Source of the DNA: Pseudomonas sp. CFBP13508
Lineage (GTDB): Bacteria; Pseudomonadota; Gammaproteobacteria; Pseudomonadales; Pseudomonadaceae
Assembly: GCF_005233515.1 (NCBI RefSeq)
Contig: NZ_QFZZ01000002.1
Span: 372,001 to 436,000 of the forward strand
Reading direction: 5' to 3'
DNA length: 64,000 nt
Shown here: one piece after another, positions 8,375-17,309 of the stretch
Layout: the number at the start of each line of letters is the position of its first letter
Numbering within the stretch: position 1 is the first letter of the stretch
Translations under genes and position numbers: made by a program
Notes under the pieces: generated by a model
What the model saw: only the letters and a program-made list of their open reading frames with translations
Databases searched by the model: none
What the model was told of the DNA's origin: nothing

Positions 8375-9724
8375 TCAGAACGTTGACTGAATTTTCAGGC
8401 CAGCGACCAAAGCGTTATCGACTTCATCCACACCGCCCGGATGGGTGATGTATTGCAGGTTGGGACGCACGGTCAGCCAGTTGGTGACATGGATGCCGTA
8501 GTTGAGTTCGTAGTTGTATTCGGTTTCACGAATCGGCGAGAACGCGGCGTTGTCGTAGTCGGACACACCGTTCGCAGCGTTCAGCAGTTCAGCGTTGCGC
8601 TTGACGTCCTTGTTGACGTGGATACGCGCCGCGCCGATACCGATGTCATCCTTCGGACGCGCATCGAACGGGCCTTTGTAGACAAACATCACCGACTGGT
8701 AGTTGTCGATGAAGTTGGTGTCCTTGTCGTGGAAAGTCGCGTTGGCAGCGATGTTCAGACCGCGAGTCGCATCACCGTTGTGGCTGGTGAGTTGCTGTTG
8801 CGCAACGAACCAGTAACCGCTTTTGCTGTTGTGCGACTTGTAGTCATCACCGGTCGTTGCCGCATCGAGACCGTTGACGTCTTCGCGAACGTCGTCGGCA
8901 TCCGCCGTGCTCTTGTAGTAACCGACGCGGTATTCGCCCGGCAGGCTGTTGACCTTCGGCGACCAGACCAACTCAACCGGCAGCACGGTACCCTTGGTGC
9001 CACTGCCGCTGAGCTTGAAGCCGTTGCCGTGTTCCAGCTGCGACGGGTTCTGGTTGTACGCACCGATTTGCGCGTAGAGCTCGTCGTTGATGTTGTACTT
9101 CACACGGATCGCAGCCTGGCTGACTGGCCAGTTGTACCAGATGTTGGTCGCCCAGTTACCCACTTGCGAACCGCAGAACGCCAGGTTCTGAAAGTCGCAC
9201 GGGAAGGTGTTGAAATCTTCGCCTTCGCCGAAGTAACCGGCCTTGACGTCGAGCTTGTTGTCGAAGAACTGGTGCTGAATCCACAGTTGGGTCAGACGCA
9301 CCATGTGGCCACGGCCGTAGACTTCCTGCGAGGAGCTGAGGGTGCCGGCACGCGGATCGCCAACGCGGTCGTTGGAGATGTTGTAGCCGTTACGATTGGT
9401 CAGCTGGATCTTCGCTTGGGTGTTGTCCCAGCCCCACAGCTTCTGCAGGTCAAGGGCCACGCCCAGACCGAACTGGTCAGCGTAACGCGCAGTCTTGTCG
9501 TCGTTGTAGCCGCCGTTCAGGTTGGCGCCCATCTCGCCAACGTAGTCGGCCTTGATGTCGATACCCTGCTCGATCAGCTTGGTGCGCTCGCCGCCCCAGT
9601 CGCCGGTCATCCATTTGGAGTCGGAGCTGAAGGCATCCGCCGCCATCGCATTACCGGCCAGCACCAGTGCAGCTGCCGCAGAAACCTGGCAGATCAACCG
9701 GGCATTGACGTGTTTCTTTTTCAT
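8375..9724 (-). CDS. oprB: Carbohydrate-selective porin OprB
   Basis: Outer-membrane porin that lets glucose and other sugars into the periplasm. The 449-residue precursor has a signal peptide ending LVLAGNAMA (cleavage near residue 28), an alternating beta-strand pattern, the OprB hallmark region MTGDWGGERTKLIEQGIDIK just after the signal, and a C-terminal aromatic residue (QSTF) expected of beta-barrels. It follows gtsABCD on the same strand but a repeat pair lies between, so it may also have its own promoter. AATAACAATAA lies in the leader, a Crc/Hfq-type motif. Confidence 0.95.
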   Translation of the reverse strand: MKKKHVNARLICQVSAAAALVLAGNAMAADAFSSDSKWMTGDWGGERTKLIEQGIDIKADYVGEMGANLNGGYNDDKTARYADQFGLGVALDLQKLWGWDNTQAKIQLTNRNGYNISNDRVGDPRAGTLSSSQEVYGRGHMVRLTQLWIQHQFFDNKLDVKAGYFGEGEDFNTFPCDFQNLAFCGSQVGNWATNIWYNWPVSQAAIRVKYNINDELYAQIGAYNQNPSQLEHGNGFKLSGSGTKGTVLPVELVWSPKVNSLPGEYRVGYYKSTADADDVREDVNGLDAATTGDDYKSHNSKSGYWFVAQQQLTSHNGDATRGLNIAANATFHDKDTNFIDNYQSVMFVYKGPFDARPKDDIGIGAARIHVNKDVKRNAELLNAANGVSDYDNAAFSPIRETEYNYELNYGIHVTNWLTVRPNLQYITHPGGVDEVDNALVAGLKIQSTF

Positions 9725-9740
9725 CCCTACATCCTCGTCT

Positions 9741-9751
9741 TTATTGTTATT
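9741..9751 (-). promoter_or_regulatory. Crc/Hfq-type CA motif before oprB
   Basis: The coding strand reads AATAACAATAA, with two overlapping matches to AAnAAnAA, 17-27 nt upstream of the oprB ATG. Confidence 0.5.
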
Positions 9752-9818
9752 AACTGTTTTTATCTAACGCGGTTTACATAAAGTGCAGTGCTCGACAGGC
9801 CGGGCACTGCTTGCCCCC

Positions 9819-9908
9819 TGTGGGAGCGAGCCTGCTCGCGAATGCGGTGGAACAGGCGACATCAATGCTGGATGTCAGACCGCTTTCGCGAGCAGGCTCG
9901 CTCCCACA
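9819..9908. repeat. Family-A REP pair between gtsD and oprB
   Basis: TGTGGGAGCGAGCCTGCTCG faces its reverse complement with a spacer that is itself partly self-complementary (gcggt...gacatc...gatgtc...accgc). It is 90 bp long. It lies just beyond the gtsD stop and upstream of oprB. Confidence 0.9.
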
Positions 9909-9917
9909 TTTTGTACT

Positions 9918-11078
9918 TCAGCGGCCTTTGAATTGCGCCACATTCGCCGACCGGGTCTCTGTCTGCACCTGGCCCGCAACGCCCAGACGCTCGCCGGTAT
10001 TGGCATCGAACAACAACACTTTCGATGGATCGAACTGCAGCGTCAGGCTTTCGCCTACCTGCGGTGCCACGTCCGGCGCCAGTCGGCAGCAGACCTTGGT
10101 GTCGTTCAAGTTGACGAACACCAGGGTGTCCGGACCGGTCGGTTCAGTGACCTGCACTTCGGCGCGGATGCTCGGCAGACCATTGCCCTCGCCATTCGCC
10201 AGAACAATCTGCTCCGGGCGCAGGCCGAGAATCACTTCGCGATCTTCAAGCCCGGCGTCCTGCATGCTCATCGGCAATTCGCAGCGCGCCTGGCCGCTGT
10301 CGAGCAGCGCCAGCAGACGACCGTCCTTGCGCTGCAAACGCAGGGGAATGAAGTTCATCGGCGGCGAACCGATAAAGCTCGCCACGAACAGGTTGGCCGG
10401 GTTGTTGTAGATGTCTTTCGGCGTACCGAATTGCTGAATGATGCCGTCCTTCATCACCGCGACCTTGTCGCCCAGAGTCATCGCTTCGATCTGGTCGTGG
10501 GTCACGTAGACCGTGGTGGTTTTCAGGCGCTGGTGCATCAGTTTCATTTCGGTGCGCATCTCGACGCGCAGCTTGGCGTCGAGGTTCGACAGCGGTTCGT
10601 CGAACAGGTAGATCTTCGGCCGCCGCGCCAGAGCACGGCCCATCGCCACGCGCTGTTGCTGACCACCGGAGAGCTGGCCCGGCTTGCGATTGAGCAGGTG
10701 TTCGATCTGCAACAGCTTGGCCACACGGGCGACTTCTTCGTCGATCGCTGCCTGCGGCATCTTGCGGATCTTCAGGCCGAACTCGATGTTCTCGCGCACG
10801 CTCATGGTCGGGTACAGCGCGTAGGACTGGAACACCATGGCGATGTCGCGATCCTTGGGGCTCATGCCGCTGACGTCCTGATCACCGATCATGATCGCGC
10901 CGCCGGTGATGGTTTCCAGACCGGCGATGCAGTTCATCAGGGTCGATTTGCCGCAGCCCGACGGGCCGACGAGGATCAGGAATTCACCGTCCTTGATCGA
11001 CAGTTCGATGTTCTTCAGGGTGTCCGGCAGGCCGGCCCCGTAGGTCTTGTTTACGTTGCGAAGTTCAAGCGTAGCCAT
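9918..11078 (-). CDS. gtsD: Glucose/mannose ABC transporter ATPase GtsD
   Basis: MalK/UgpC-type ATPase of 386 residues. It has Walker A GPSGCGKST (about 37-45), the Q-loop MVFQSYALYP, the signature LSGGQQQRVAMGRALARRP, Walker B IYLFDEPLSNLD and the switch His in YVTHDQ. A C-terminal TOBE-type domain contains FIGSPPMNFIP and EVILGLRPEQI. It would energise the GtsBC permease at the inner membrane. It starts 2 bp after the gtsC stop, so it is tightly coupled in the gtsABCD operon. Confidence 0.95.
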   Translation of the reverse strand: MATLELRNVNKTYGAGLPDTLKNIELSIKDGEFLILVGPSGCGKSTLMNCIAGLETITGGAIMIGDQDVSGMSPKDRDIAMVFQSYALYPTMSVRENIEFGLKIRKMPQAAIDEEVARVAKLLQIEHLLNRKPGQLSGGQQQRVAMGRALARRPKIYLFDEPLSNLDAKLRVEMRTEMKLMHQRLKTTTVYVTHDQIEAMTLGDKVAVMKDGIIQQFGTPKDIYNNPANLFVASFIGSPPMNFIPLRLQRKDGRLLALLDSGQARCELPMSMQDAGLEDREVILGLRPEQIVLANGEGNGLPSIRAEVQVTEPTGPDTLVFVNLNDTKVCCRLAPDVAPQVGESLTLQFDPSKVLLFDANTGERLGVAGQVQTETRSANVAQFKGR

Positions 11079-11080
11079 GA

Positions 11081-11926
11081 TTACCCCTTGACCGCGCCGG
11101 CCGTCAGCCCGCGCACGAAATACTTGCCTGCGACCACATAGACCAGCAGGGTCGGCAGGCCGGCGATCATCGCCGCTGCCATATCCACGTTGTATTCCTT
11201 GGCGCCGGTGCTGGTGTTGACCAGGTTGTTCAGCGCCACGGTGATCGGTTGCGAATCACCGCTGGAGAACACCACACCGAACAGGAAGTCGTTCCAGATC
11301 TGGGTGAACTGCCAGATCAGGCAGACCATGATGATCGGCGTCGACATCGGCAGGATGATGCGGCGGAAAATCGTGAAGAACCCCGCGCCATCCAGCCGCG
11401 CAGCCTTGACCAGCGCATCGGGGATGCTCACGTAGTAGTTGCGGAAAAAAAGCGTGGTGAACGCCAGACCGTAGACCACGTGGACGAAGACCAGGCCGGT
11501 GGTGGTGCTCGCCAGGCCCATCTTGCCGAGGGTGAACGAGGCCGGCAGCAGCACGGTCTGGAACGGCAGGAAGCAGCCGAACAGCAGCAGACCGAAGAAC
11601 AATTGCGAACCACGGAAGCGCCACATCGACAGCACGTAACCGTTCAACGCACCGATGGCGGTGGAGATGATTACCGCCGGTACGGTGATCTTGATCGAGT
11701 TCCAGAAGTAGCCGTCAACCGTGGCCCAGGCCTTGACCCAGCCAATGCCGCTGACCACGGTCGGCCAGCTCAGCAGGTTGCCGGTGCTGATGTCTTCCGG
11801 GGTCTTGAAGCTGGTCAGCAACATCACCACCAACGGCACCAGATAGAGGAACACCGCAAGGATCAGCACCGCGTAGATCGCGATGCGACTGAAGCTGATC
11901 GCAGGTTTGGCAGCAAGACTAGTCAT
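11081..11926 (-). CDS. gtsC: Glucose/mannose ABC transporter permease GtsC
   Basis: Inner-membrane permease of 281 residues, MalG-like. It has an N-terminal helix (IAIYAVLILAVFLYLVPLVVMLL) and about five further hydrophobic segments. The cytoplasmic coupling loop has the EAA-type consensus YVSIPDALVKAARLDGAGFF, with the Gly spaced as in the family. It overlaps the end of gtsB by eight bases, indicating coupled translation, and partners GtsB in the transmembrane channel. Confidence 0.95.
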   Translation of the reverse strand: MTSLAAKPAISFSRIAIYAVLILAVFLYLVPLVVMLLTSFKTPEDISTGNLLSWPTVVSGIGWVKAWATVDGYFWNSIKITVPAVIISTAIGALNGYVLSMWRFRGSQLFFGLLLFGCFLPFQTVLLPASFTLGKMGLASTTTGLVFVHVVYGLAFTTLFFRNYYVSIPDALVKAARLDGAGFFTIFRRIILPMSTPIIMVCLIWQFTQIWNDFLFGVVFSSGDSQPITVALNNLVNTSTGAKEYNVDMAAAMIAGLPTLLVYVVAGKYFVRGLTAGAVKG

Positions 11927-12827
11927 GACGCTTGGTCCTCAGCTCGGAGTACAGGTAAGGCACGATGATCGCGAGGATCGCACCGAGCATCAGAATCGCA
12001 CTGGCCGAGCCCATGCCCATCTGGCCGCGACTGAAGGTGAAGGAATACATGAACATCGCTGGCAGGTCGGAGGAATAACCCGGGCCGCCGGCGGTCATTG
12101 CCGCAACGAGGTCGAAGCTCTTGATCGCGATGTGCGCGAGGATCATCACCGCACTGAAGAACACCGGACGCAGGCTTGGCAGCACGACTTTCCAGTAGAT
12201 GCGCGGCATGCTCGCGCCGTCGATCTGGGCGGCACGGATGATCGATTGGTCGACGCCACGCAGGCCGGCGAGGAACATCGCCATGATGAAGCCCGAGGCT
12301 TGCCACACAGCGGCGATCACCAGGCAGTAGACCACGCGATCAGGGTCGATCAGCCAGTCCAGACGGAAGCCTTCCCAGCCCCAGTCACGCAACAATTTGT
12401 CCAGGCCCATGCCCGGATTGAGCAGCCATTTCCACGCGGTACCAGTGACGATCATCGAGAGCGCCATCGGGTACAGGTAAATGGTGCGGATAAAGCCTTC
12501 GCGACGGATGCGCTGGTCGAGGAACACCGCCAGCAACACGCCGATCACCAGGGTAATGCCGATGAACATGCCGCCGAACACGGCGAGGTTCTTGCTCGCC
12601 ACCCACCAGCGATCGTTGTCGAACAACCGCGCGTATTGCGCCAGACCGGCCCACTTGTAGTTGGGCAGGAAGGTCGAGGTGGTGAACGACAGAATGAACG
12701 TCCACAGGATGTAGCCATAGAAGCCCACCAGCACGATGAACATGCTCGGCGCCAGCACCAGTTTCGGTAGCCAGCGCTGCAATGCATCGAACGGCGAGGC
12801 CTTGCTGAACACAGCAACAGAACTCAT
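11919..12827 (-). CDS. gtsB: Glucose/mannose ABC transporter permease GtsB
   Basis: Inner-membrane permease of 302 residues, MalF-like. Hydrophobic segments include LVLAPSMFIVLVGFYGYILW near the N-terminus and IRTIYLYPMALSMIVTGTAW in the middle. The EAA-type loop is GVDQSIIRAAQIDGASMPR. The ATG at 12827 (MSSVAVFSKASP) is preferred over one 36 bp upstream because it matches family N-termini; its ribosome site is weak. About 107 bp holding an inverted family-D repeat separates it from gtsA, unlike the tight junctions further down the operon. Confidence 0.94.
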   Translation of the reverse strand: MSSVAVFSKASPFDALQRWLPKLVLAPSMFIVLVGFYGYILWTFILSFTTSTFLPNYKWAGLAQYARLFDNDRWWVASKNLAVFGGMFIGITLVIGVLLAVFLDQRIRREGFIRTIYLYPMALSMIVTGTAWKWLLNPGMGLDKLLRDWGWEGFRLDWLIDPDRVVYCLVIAAVWQASGFIMAMFLAGLRGVDQSIIRAAQIDGASMPRIYWKVVLPSLRPVFFSAVMILAHIAIKSFDLVAAMTAGGPGYSSDLPAMFMYSFTFSRGQMGMGSASAILMLGAILAIIVPYLYSELRTKRHD

Positions 12828-12855
12828 GGGGAAATCCACAAAAAAAGATAAAAAC

Positions 12856-12930
12856 AGCTTCAAGCTTCAAGCTACAAGCTGAGCAGAGCAGTGCTCTAAC
12901 TTGCAGCTTGCAGCTTGCCGCTTGCAGCTA
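12856..12930. repeat. Family-D inverted repeat between gtsA and gtsB
   Basis: Units of agcttcaagct / gcttgcagct form two imperfectly complementary arms around gagcagagcagtgctc. In the gts transcript this folds as a stem-loop right after the gtsA stop. A related element lies at 22981-23040. Confidence 0.75.
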
Positions 12931-12934
12931 CGGC

Positions 12935-14236
12935 TTATTTAGCTGACTGAACCGCCGCGCCGAGTTTCTTCGCCGCATCGGCCGGGTCGGCTTTCGGGTC
13001 GTTGATGTAGTTGGTGACTACGTCAAAGAACGCGCCCTGCACGGCCAGCGTGGTCGCCATGTTGTGCGCCATGCTCGGTTGCAGGCCGCCGGACTTGGCG
13101 TCCGCGAGGAAGTCCTTGGCAGCGGTCTGCGCGCAGGAATCGAAGCCGAGCTTGTCCATGTTGTTCAACATGTCGTTGCGCACCGGGATCGAGCCTTTGT
13201 TGATGCTGAAGACTTTCTGGAAGTTCTCACCCAGCACGACTTTGGCGATGTCCTGCTGACCGGCCGCAGTGCCTGCGTCCTTCTGCTTGAACACGGCCAG
13301 CGAGTCGATGTTGTAGGTGAACGCCTTGTCGGTGCCCGGGAACGCTACGCACTCGTAGTCCTTGCCGGCGACTTTCTTGGCGGCGGTCCATTCGGACTTG
13401 GCCCAGTCACCCATGATCTGCATGCCGGCCTTGCCGTTGATCACCTTGGCCGCTTCGAGGTTCCAGTCCTGGCCTTTGCCGTCAGCGTCCATGTAGGTCG
13501 CGACTTTCTTCAGCTCAGTGAGCGCCTTGACCATTTCCGGGCCGGTCAGCGCTTTGTTGTCGAGATCGACCAGGGCTTTCTTGTAGCCATCCACGCCCAT
13601 GACCGAGAGCACCACGGCTTCGAACACAGTGCTGTCCTGCCAAGGCTGACCGCCGTGGGCGAGCGGAATGAAGCCCGCCGCTTTCAGCTTGTCGCCGGCT
13701 GCGTAGAACTCTTCGAGGGTGGTTGGATTCTTGGTGATGCCGGCTTTCTTGAAGACTTCCGGGTTGATCCACAGCCAGTTCACGCGGTGAATGTTCACCG
13801 GCACGGCCACGTAATCACCGTCGTACTTCACGGTATCGGAGACTTTCTTGTCGAGCAGACTGTCCCACTTTTCCGACTTGGCGACGTCTTTCAAAACGTC
13901 GGTGTCGAGCAGGCCGGTCGACGCCCATTCCTGGATGTCCGGGCCTTTGATCTGGGCAACGCCTGGCGGGTTGCCGGCAACGGCACGGCTTTTCAGCACG
14001 GTCATGGCAGTCGCACCGCCACCACCGGCGACAGCGCCGTCTTTCCAGGTGAAACCGTCTTTTTCGACTTGGGCCTTGAGCACATCGACAGCGGCTTTTT
14101 CGCCACCGGAGGTCCACCAGTGCACGACTTCGACCGAACCTTTGGAATCGGCAGCGGAGACACTGAGCGGCAGGATTGCGAGCGGGAACAGGGAGGCGAC
14201 AGAAATGACAGTAGCGAGGCGAGAAATCGCATTCAT
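12935..14236 (-). CDS. gtsA: Glucose/mannose-binding periplasmic protein GtsA
   Basis: Extracellular solute-binding protein family 1, 433 residues before processing, with a signal peptide ending LPLSVSA-AD (about residue 29). The mature part starts with [20 protein letters not shown], typical of sugar-binding proteins, and contains [13 protein letters not shown]. It delivers sugar to GtsBCD. The ATG at 14236 is chosen because AAAGGT lies before it and a signal peptide follows directly; a start at 14266 would add a charged leader. First gene of gtsABCD. AACAACAA sits 17-24 nt upstream. Confidence 0.95.
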   Translation of the reverse strand: MNAISRLATVISVASLFPLAILPLSVSAADSKGSVEVVHWWTSGGEKAAVDVLKAQVEKDGFTWKDGAVAGGGGATAMTVLKSRAVAGNPPGVAQIKGPDIQEWASTGLLDTDVLKDVAKSEKWDSLLDKKVSDTVKYDGDYVAVPVNIHRVNWLWINPEVFKKAGITKNPTTLEEFYAAGDKLKAAGFIPLAHGGQPWQDSTVFEAVVLSVMGVDGYKKALVDLDNKALTGPEMVKALTELKKVATYMDADGKGQDWNLEAAKVINGKAGMQIMGDWAKSEWTAAKKVAGKDYECVAFPGTDKAFTYNIDSLAVFKQKDAGTAAGQQDIAKVVLGENFQKVFSINKGSIPVRNDMLNNMDKLGFDSCAQTAAKDFLADAKSGGLQPSMAHNMATTLAVQGAFFDVVTNYINDPKADPADAAKKLGAAVQSAK

Positions 14237-14252
14237 TCGAAATGTACCTTTC

Positions 14253-14260
14253 TTGTTGTT
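14253..14260 (-). promoter_or_regulatory. Crc/Hfq-type CA motif before gtsA
   Basis: The coding strand reads AACAACAA just upstream of the AAAGGT ribosome site of gtsA, a perfect AAnAAnAA match. Confidence 0.55.
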
Positions 14261-14354
14261 ATGCATTGCAAGTCTGGTGCTTGCGCTGCACGGAGTTTAA
14301 ACAGAGCGTTTCGCTTCGCAGGTAACGAAGGGACGCGTAAATGTCACGACATGG

Positions 14355-15614
14355 TTACACAGGAACAGGCCGGGACAACCGCGCCAAAGCCGTGGCCATG
14401 CTCGGCGCCAGCGGCAATCGCGGAATCAGCACAGCCTGCCAGGCGTGATACAGATCGGGCTTGCCCGGCCAGATATCGGCACTCGGGACATTCTGCGGAT
14501 TGAGTTCGTGGTGCCAGCTGCCGTTGCAGCGGTCGATGAAATTGGTCTCGCAGAATTCCCAGAACAGTCGGTACCAGGTTTCGTATTGCGCGTCGCCGGT
14601 GCGTTTGAGCAAGGCGCTGGCGGCAGCGCTGGCTTCGGCGTGCGTCCAGTGCAGGCGATGGCGGACCACGGCTTTGTTGTGCCAGTCGAGGGTGTAGACA
14701 ATGCCCGGCGCGCCATCGACATCCCAGCCGTGCCGGCAGTTGTTTTCGAAGAGTTTTTGCGCATCCAGGGCCAGCCAGCCCGGTGTAAGCATGCCGGCCT
14801 GCACCCGCGCGGCTTCAAGGTGCAGGAGCAAGCGCGCCCACTCGAAACCGTGACCCGGCGTGGTGCCGAAAGGACGGAAACCGTCAGCCGGATTGTCGTG
14901 GTTGTATTCGCGCAGCGGTTGCCAATCGCGATCGAAGTGTTCGATGACCATGTAGTCGTTGGCTGCAGCGTGACCATGGATGACCCGCTCGACGATGCGC
15001 TGGGCGCGCACCAGCCAGCGCGGATCTTCAGTGACATCGGCCAGCGCGAGGAACGCTTCGGTTGCGTGCATGTTGCTGTTGGCGCCGCGATAGGCTTCTT
15101 CTTCGCTCCAGTCGCGGTTGAAGAATTCGCGCATGGCGCCCTCTTCTTCGCTCCAGAAATAAGTGTCGATGATGTCGATGGCGTCATCGAGCAAGGCCTG
15201 GGCGCCGGGACGTTGCGCGACCACTGCGGAACTGGCGGCGAGTGCGACAAAGGCATGCAGATAGGCGTTCTTGCCGGTGTTGTCGTCGCGATGTTCGGCG
15301 ACGGCAAACCAGCCGCCGTGCAACGCATCACGCAGTGGCCCGCGCAACGCGGCGATACCGTGGTCGACCAGTTCGGCAAACCCCGGCAGGCCCTGAATGT
15401 GGGCCATGGCGAAGCTGTGGGTCATGCGCGCGGTGTTCATGGTTTCGGCTTGCGCGTGCGCCTGCAAACGGCCGCGCTCGTCGAGATTGCCGAAGCCTTC
15501 GGGCAGCTTCGCAGCCTTGGCGAAATCCAGCAGACGCAGGCCTTCAGCGGCGAGCCATTGCTGGTGGGCAGGGGCGTTCAGCCAACTGCTGAAGTCAGGA
15601 TGAAAGGTGTCCAT
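14355..15614 (-). CDS. AGE-family sugar epimerase/isomerase, probably mannose isomerase
   Basis: The 419-residue protein has the (alpha/alpha)6-barrel pattern of N-acylglucosamine 2-epimerase relatives. Conserved His-bearing segments include MTHSFAMAHIQGLPG, SNMHATEAFLALADVTED, TPGHGFEWARLLLHLEAA and WTHAEASAAASALL. Bacterial homologues next to sugar-uptake genes often isomerise D-mannose to D-fructose. The place between gtsA and the gtrS/gltR genes, in a glucose/mannose transport locus, supports that role, but substrate is not shown by sequence. The ATG at 15614 is preferred over 15659. AACAACAA lies 15-22 nt upstream. Confidence 0.85.
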   Translation of the reverse strand: MDTFHPDFSSWLNAPAHQQWLAAEGLRLLDFAKAAKLPEGFGNLDERGRLQAHAQAETMNTARMTHSFAMAHIQGLPGFAELVDHGIAALRGPLRDALHGGWFAVAEHRDDNTGKNAYLHAFVALAASSAVVAQRPGAQALLDDAIDIIDTYFWSEEEGAMREFFNRDWSEEEAYRGANSNMHATEAFLALADVTEDPRWLVRAQRIVERVIHGHAAANDYMVIEHFDRDWQPLREYNHDNPADGFRPFGTTPGHGFEWARLLLHLEAARVQAGMLTPGWLALDAQKLFENNCRHGWDVDGAPGIVYTLDWHNKAVVRHRLHWTHAEASAAASALLKRTGDAQYETWYRLFWEFCETNFIDRCNGSWHHELNPQNVPSADIWPGKPDLYHAWQAVLIPRLPLAPSMATALARLSRPVPV

Positions 15615-15628
15615 GGCGTGACCCTTTT

Positions 15629-15636
15629 TTGTTGTT
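15629..15636 (-). promoter_or_regulatory. Crc/Hfq-type CA motif before the AGE-family gene
   Basis: The coding strand reads AACAACAA followed by AAAAAGGG, so the motif overlaps the probable ribosome site. Confidence 0.5.
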
Positions 15637-15736
15637 AGGACTGCGGGCAGTCTAAACAACGGGCCGGGGCGGGCTTGTAACGAAGGGGACGGTATTTGTC
15701 ACTGGCCTGTGACATTTGGATTGATGCGTCTGACGT

Positions 15737-15822
15737 CTTCGCGAGCGGGCTCGCTCCCACAGGCGAACGCATTCCAACCGTCACAACGCGGGCGAATTTG
15801 GGAGCGAGCCTGCTCGCGAAGA
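15737..15822. repeat. Family-A REP pair in the opposite order
   Basis: Here the CTTCGCGAGC...GCTCCCACA unit comes first and the GGGAGCGAGC...GCTCGCGAAG unit second, the reverse of the other family-A pairs in the window. Length is 86 bp. It lies between gtrS and the AGE-family gene. Confidence 0.85.
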
Positions 15823-15839
15823 ACGATAACGCGGTCTGA

Positions 15840-17309
15840 CTAATCAACACTGCGCGGCAACTGCAACGTCACCCGCAGCCCACCTTCACGCAGGTTCTGC
15901 AACGTCACCTCGCCGCCATGGCTATGGGCAATGTTGCGCGCAATACCCAGACCGAGTCCGTATCCCTGCTGCTGCCCCGCCAAGCGGAAGTGCGGCTCGA
16001 ACACTTGCTCCAGCCGCTGCTGCGGCACGCCCGGCCCTTCATCATCGACATGCAGAACAAACGCGCTGTCATCGTCATCGATGTGCAGATGCGCGTTCTG
16101 CCCGTACTTCAAGGCGTTGTCGATCAGGTTGCCGATGCAGCGCTTGAGCGCCAGCGGCTTGCCCGGATACGCCGACAGCGCGCGCCCATGCTGGGTGACG
16201 CGGCCATTGCCGTTCGGCGCCAGATACGGCTCGACCAGGCAATCGAGCACATGGTTGAGATCCACCGGCTCGATGTTCTCGTGGATGTCGGTGTCTTTCA
16301 CGCATTGCAACGCGCCTTTGACCAGCAGCTCCAGCTCATCCAGATCGCGGCCGAATTTGGCTTGCAGCTGTTCGTCTTCGAGCAGTTCGACGCGCAAACG
16401 CAAACGGGTGATCGGCGTGCGCAAGTCGTGGGAAATCGCGCTGAACAACTGGCTGCGTTCGGTCAGGTAGCGGCTGATGCGTTCGCGCATGGTATTGAAC
16501 GCTCGGCCCACCTCCACCACTTCACTGCCGCCGCCCTCCGCCACCGGCTCGACGTCGGCGCCCAGCGACAGATCCCGCGCCGCCCGCGCCAGGCGCTTGA
16601 GCGGCCGGCTCTGCCAGTGCACCAGCAGGCCGATGAACAACAGCAAGAAGCCGCTGGTGAGGACGATAAACCACACCTGCTGCGCCGGCAGGCCTTGCTC
16701 TTCGAGGCTGGTGTACGGCTCGGGCAGCAACGAGGCGATGTACAGCCATTCCCCCGGAGCCATTTGAATCTGCGTGACCAGCACCGGCGGATTCACCGGT
16801 TCCAGGGTCAACGCGTAATGCGCCCAGGAGCGCGGCAATTCATCAAGTTTCAGTCCGGCGTTGAAAATGCGCAGGTCTTCGGGGCTGACGAAGGTCACCG
16901 AAATATCCGTGTCACGGCCCAGAGACTGGCGCAGCACCTCGTCCACAGCTTGCATCACCGCAGCCTTGCGCGGCGTCACCGGCAGCACGTCCATGCCCAG
17001 CGGCTTGTCGTTAAGGGTCACGACAAATCGGGTGCCGCCCATGCTGCGCAGTTGATCGAGCACCAGCGGCCGATAGGCGACCGGCAAGGAACGGAAATAG
17101 CTGACGCTGGCGGTCATCGAATGCGCCAGGCTGCGGGCACTGGTGACCAGGCCTTCGAGCTGGGTGGCGCGCAGTTGCGAAACCCAGATCACGCTCGACA
17201 GCGTCTGCGCGAACAGCACCGCCAGCAGAGTCAGCAGCAGCATCCGCCCGAGCAGCGAGCGCGGCACCGGTATGCGACTGGCGAACTTGCGCAGCGCCTC
17301 AATGAGCAT
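15840..17309 (-). CDS. gtrS: Sensor histidine kinase GtrS
   Basis: Inner-membrane kinase of about 489 residues paired with GltR; in P. aeruginosa the pair induces glucose uptake genes in response to periplasmic sugar acids. Seen are an N-terminal membrane helix (LLGRMLLLTLLAVLFAQTL), a periplasmic sensor region, a second helix (VWFIVLTSGFLLLFIGLLV), HAMP, the H-box SAISHDLRTPITRLR, an N-box with IGNLIDNALKYG, and G-boxes DDEGPGVP and GYGLGLGI. The start MLIEALRKFAS at 17309 overlaps the gltR end by 11 bp. Confidence 0.92.
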   Translation of the reverse strand: MLIEALRKFASRIPVPRSLLGRMLLLTLLAVLFAQTLSSVIWVSQLRATQLEGLVTSARSLAHSMTASVSYFRSLPVAYRPLVLDQLRSMGGTRFVVTLNDKPLGMDVLPVTPRKAAVMQAVDEVLRQSLGRDTDISVTFVSPEDLRIFNAGLKLDELPRSWAHYALTLEPVNPPVLVTQIQMAPGEWLYIASLLPEPYTSLEEQGLPAQQVWFIVLTSGFLLLFIGLLVHWQSRPLKRLARAARDLSLGADVEPVAEGGGSEVVEVGRAFNTMRERISRYLTERSQLFSAISHDLRTPITRLRLRVELLEDEQLQAKFGRDLDELELLVKGALQCVKDTDIHENIEPVDLNHVLDCLVEPYLAPNGNGRVTQHGRALSAYPGKPLALKRCIGNLIDNALKYGQNAHLHIDDDDSAFVLHVDDEGPGVPQQRLEQVFEPHFRLAGQQQGYGLGLGIARNIAHSHGGEVTLQNLREGGLRVTLQLPRSVD

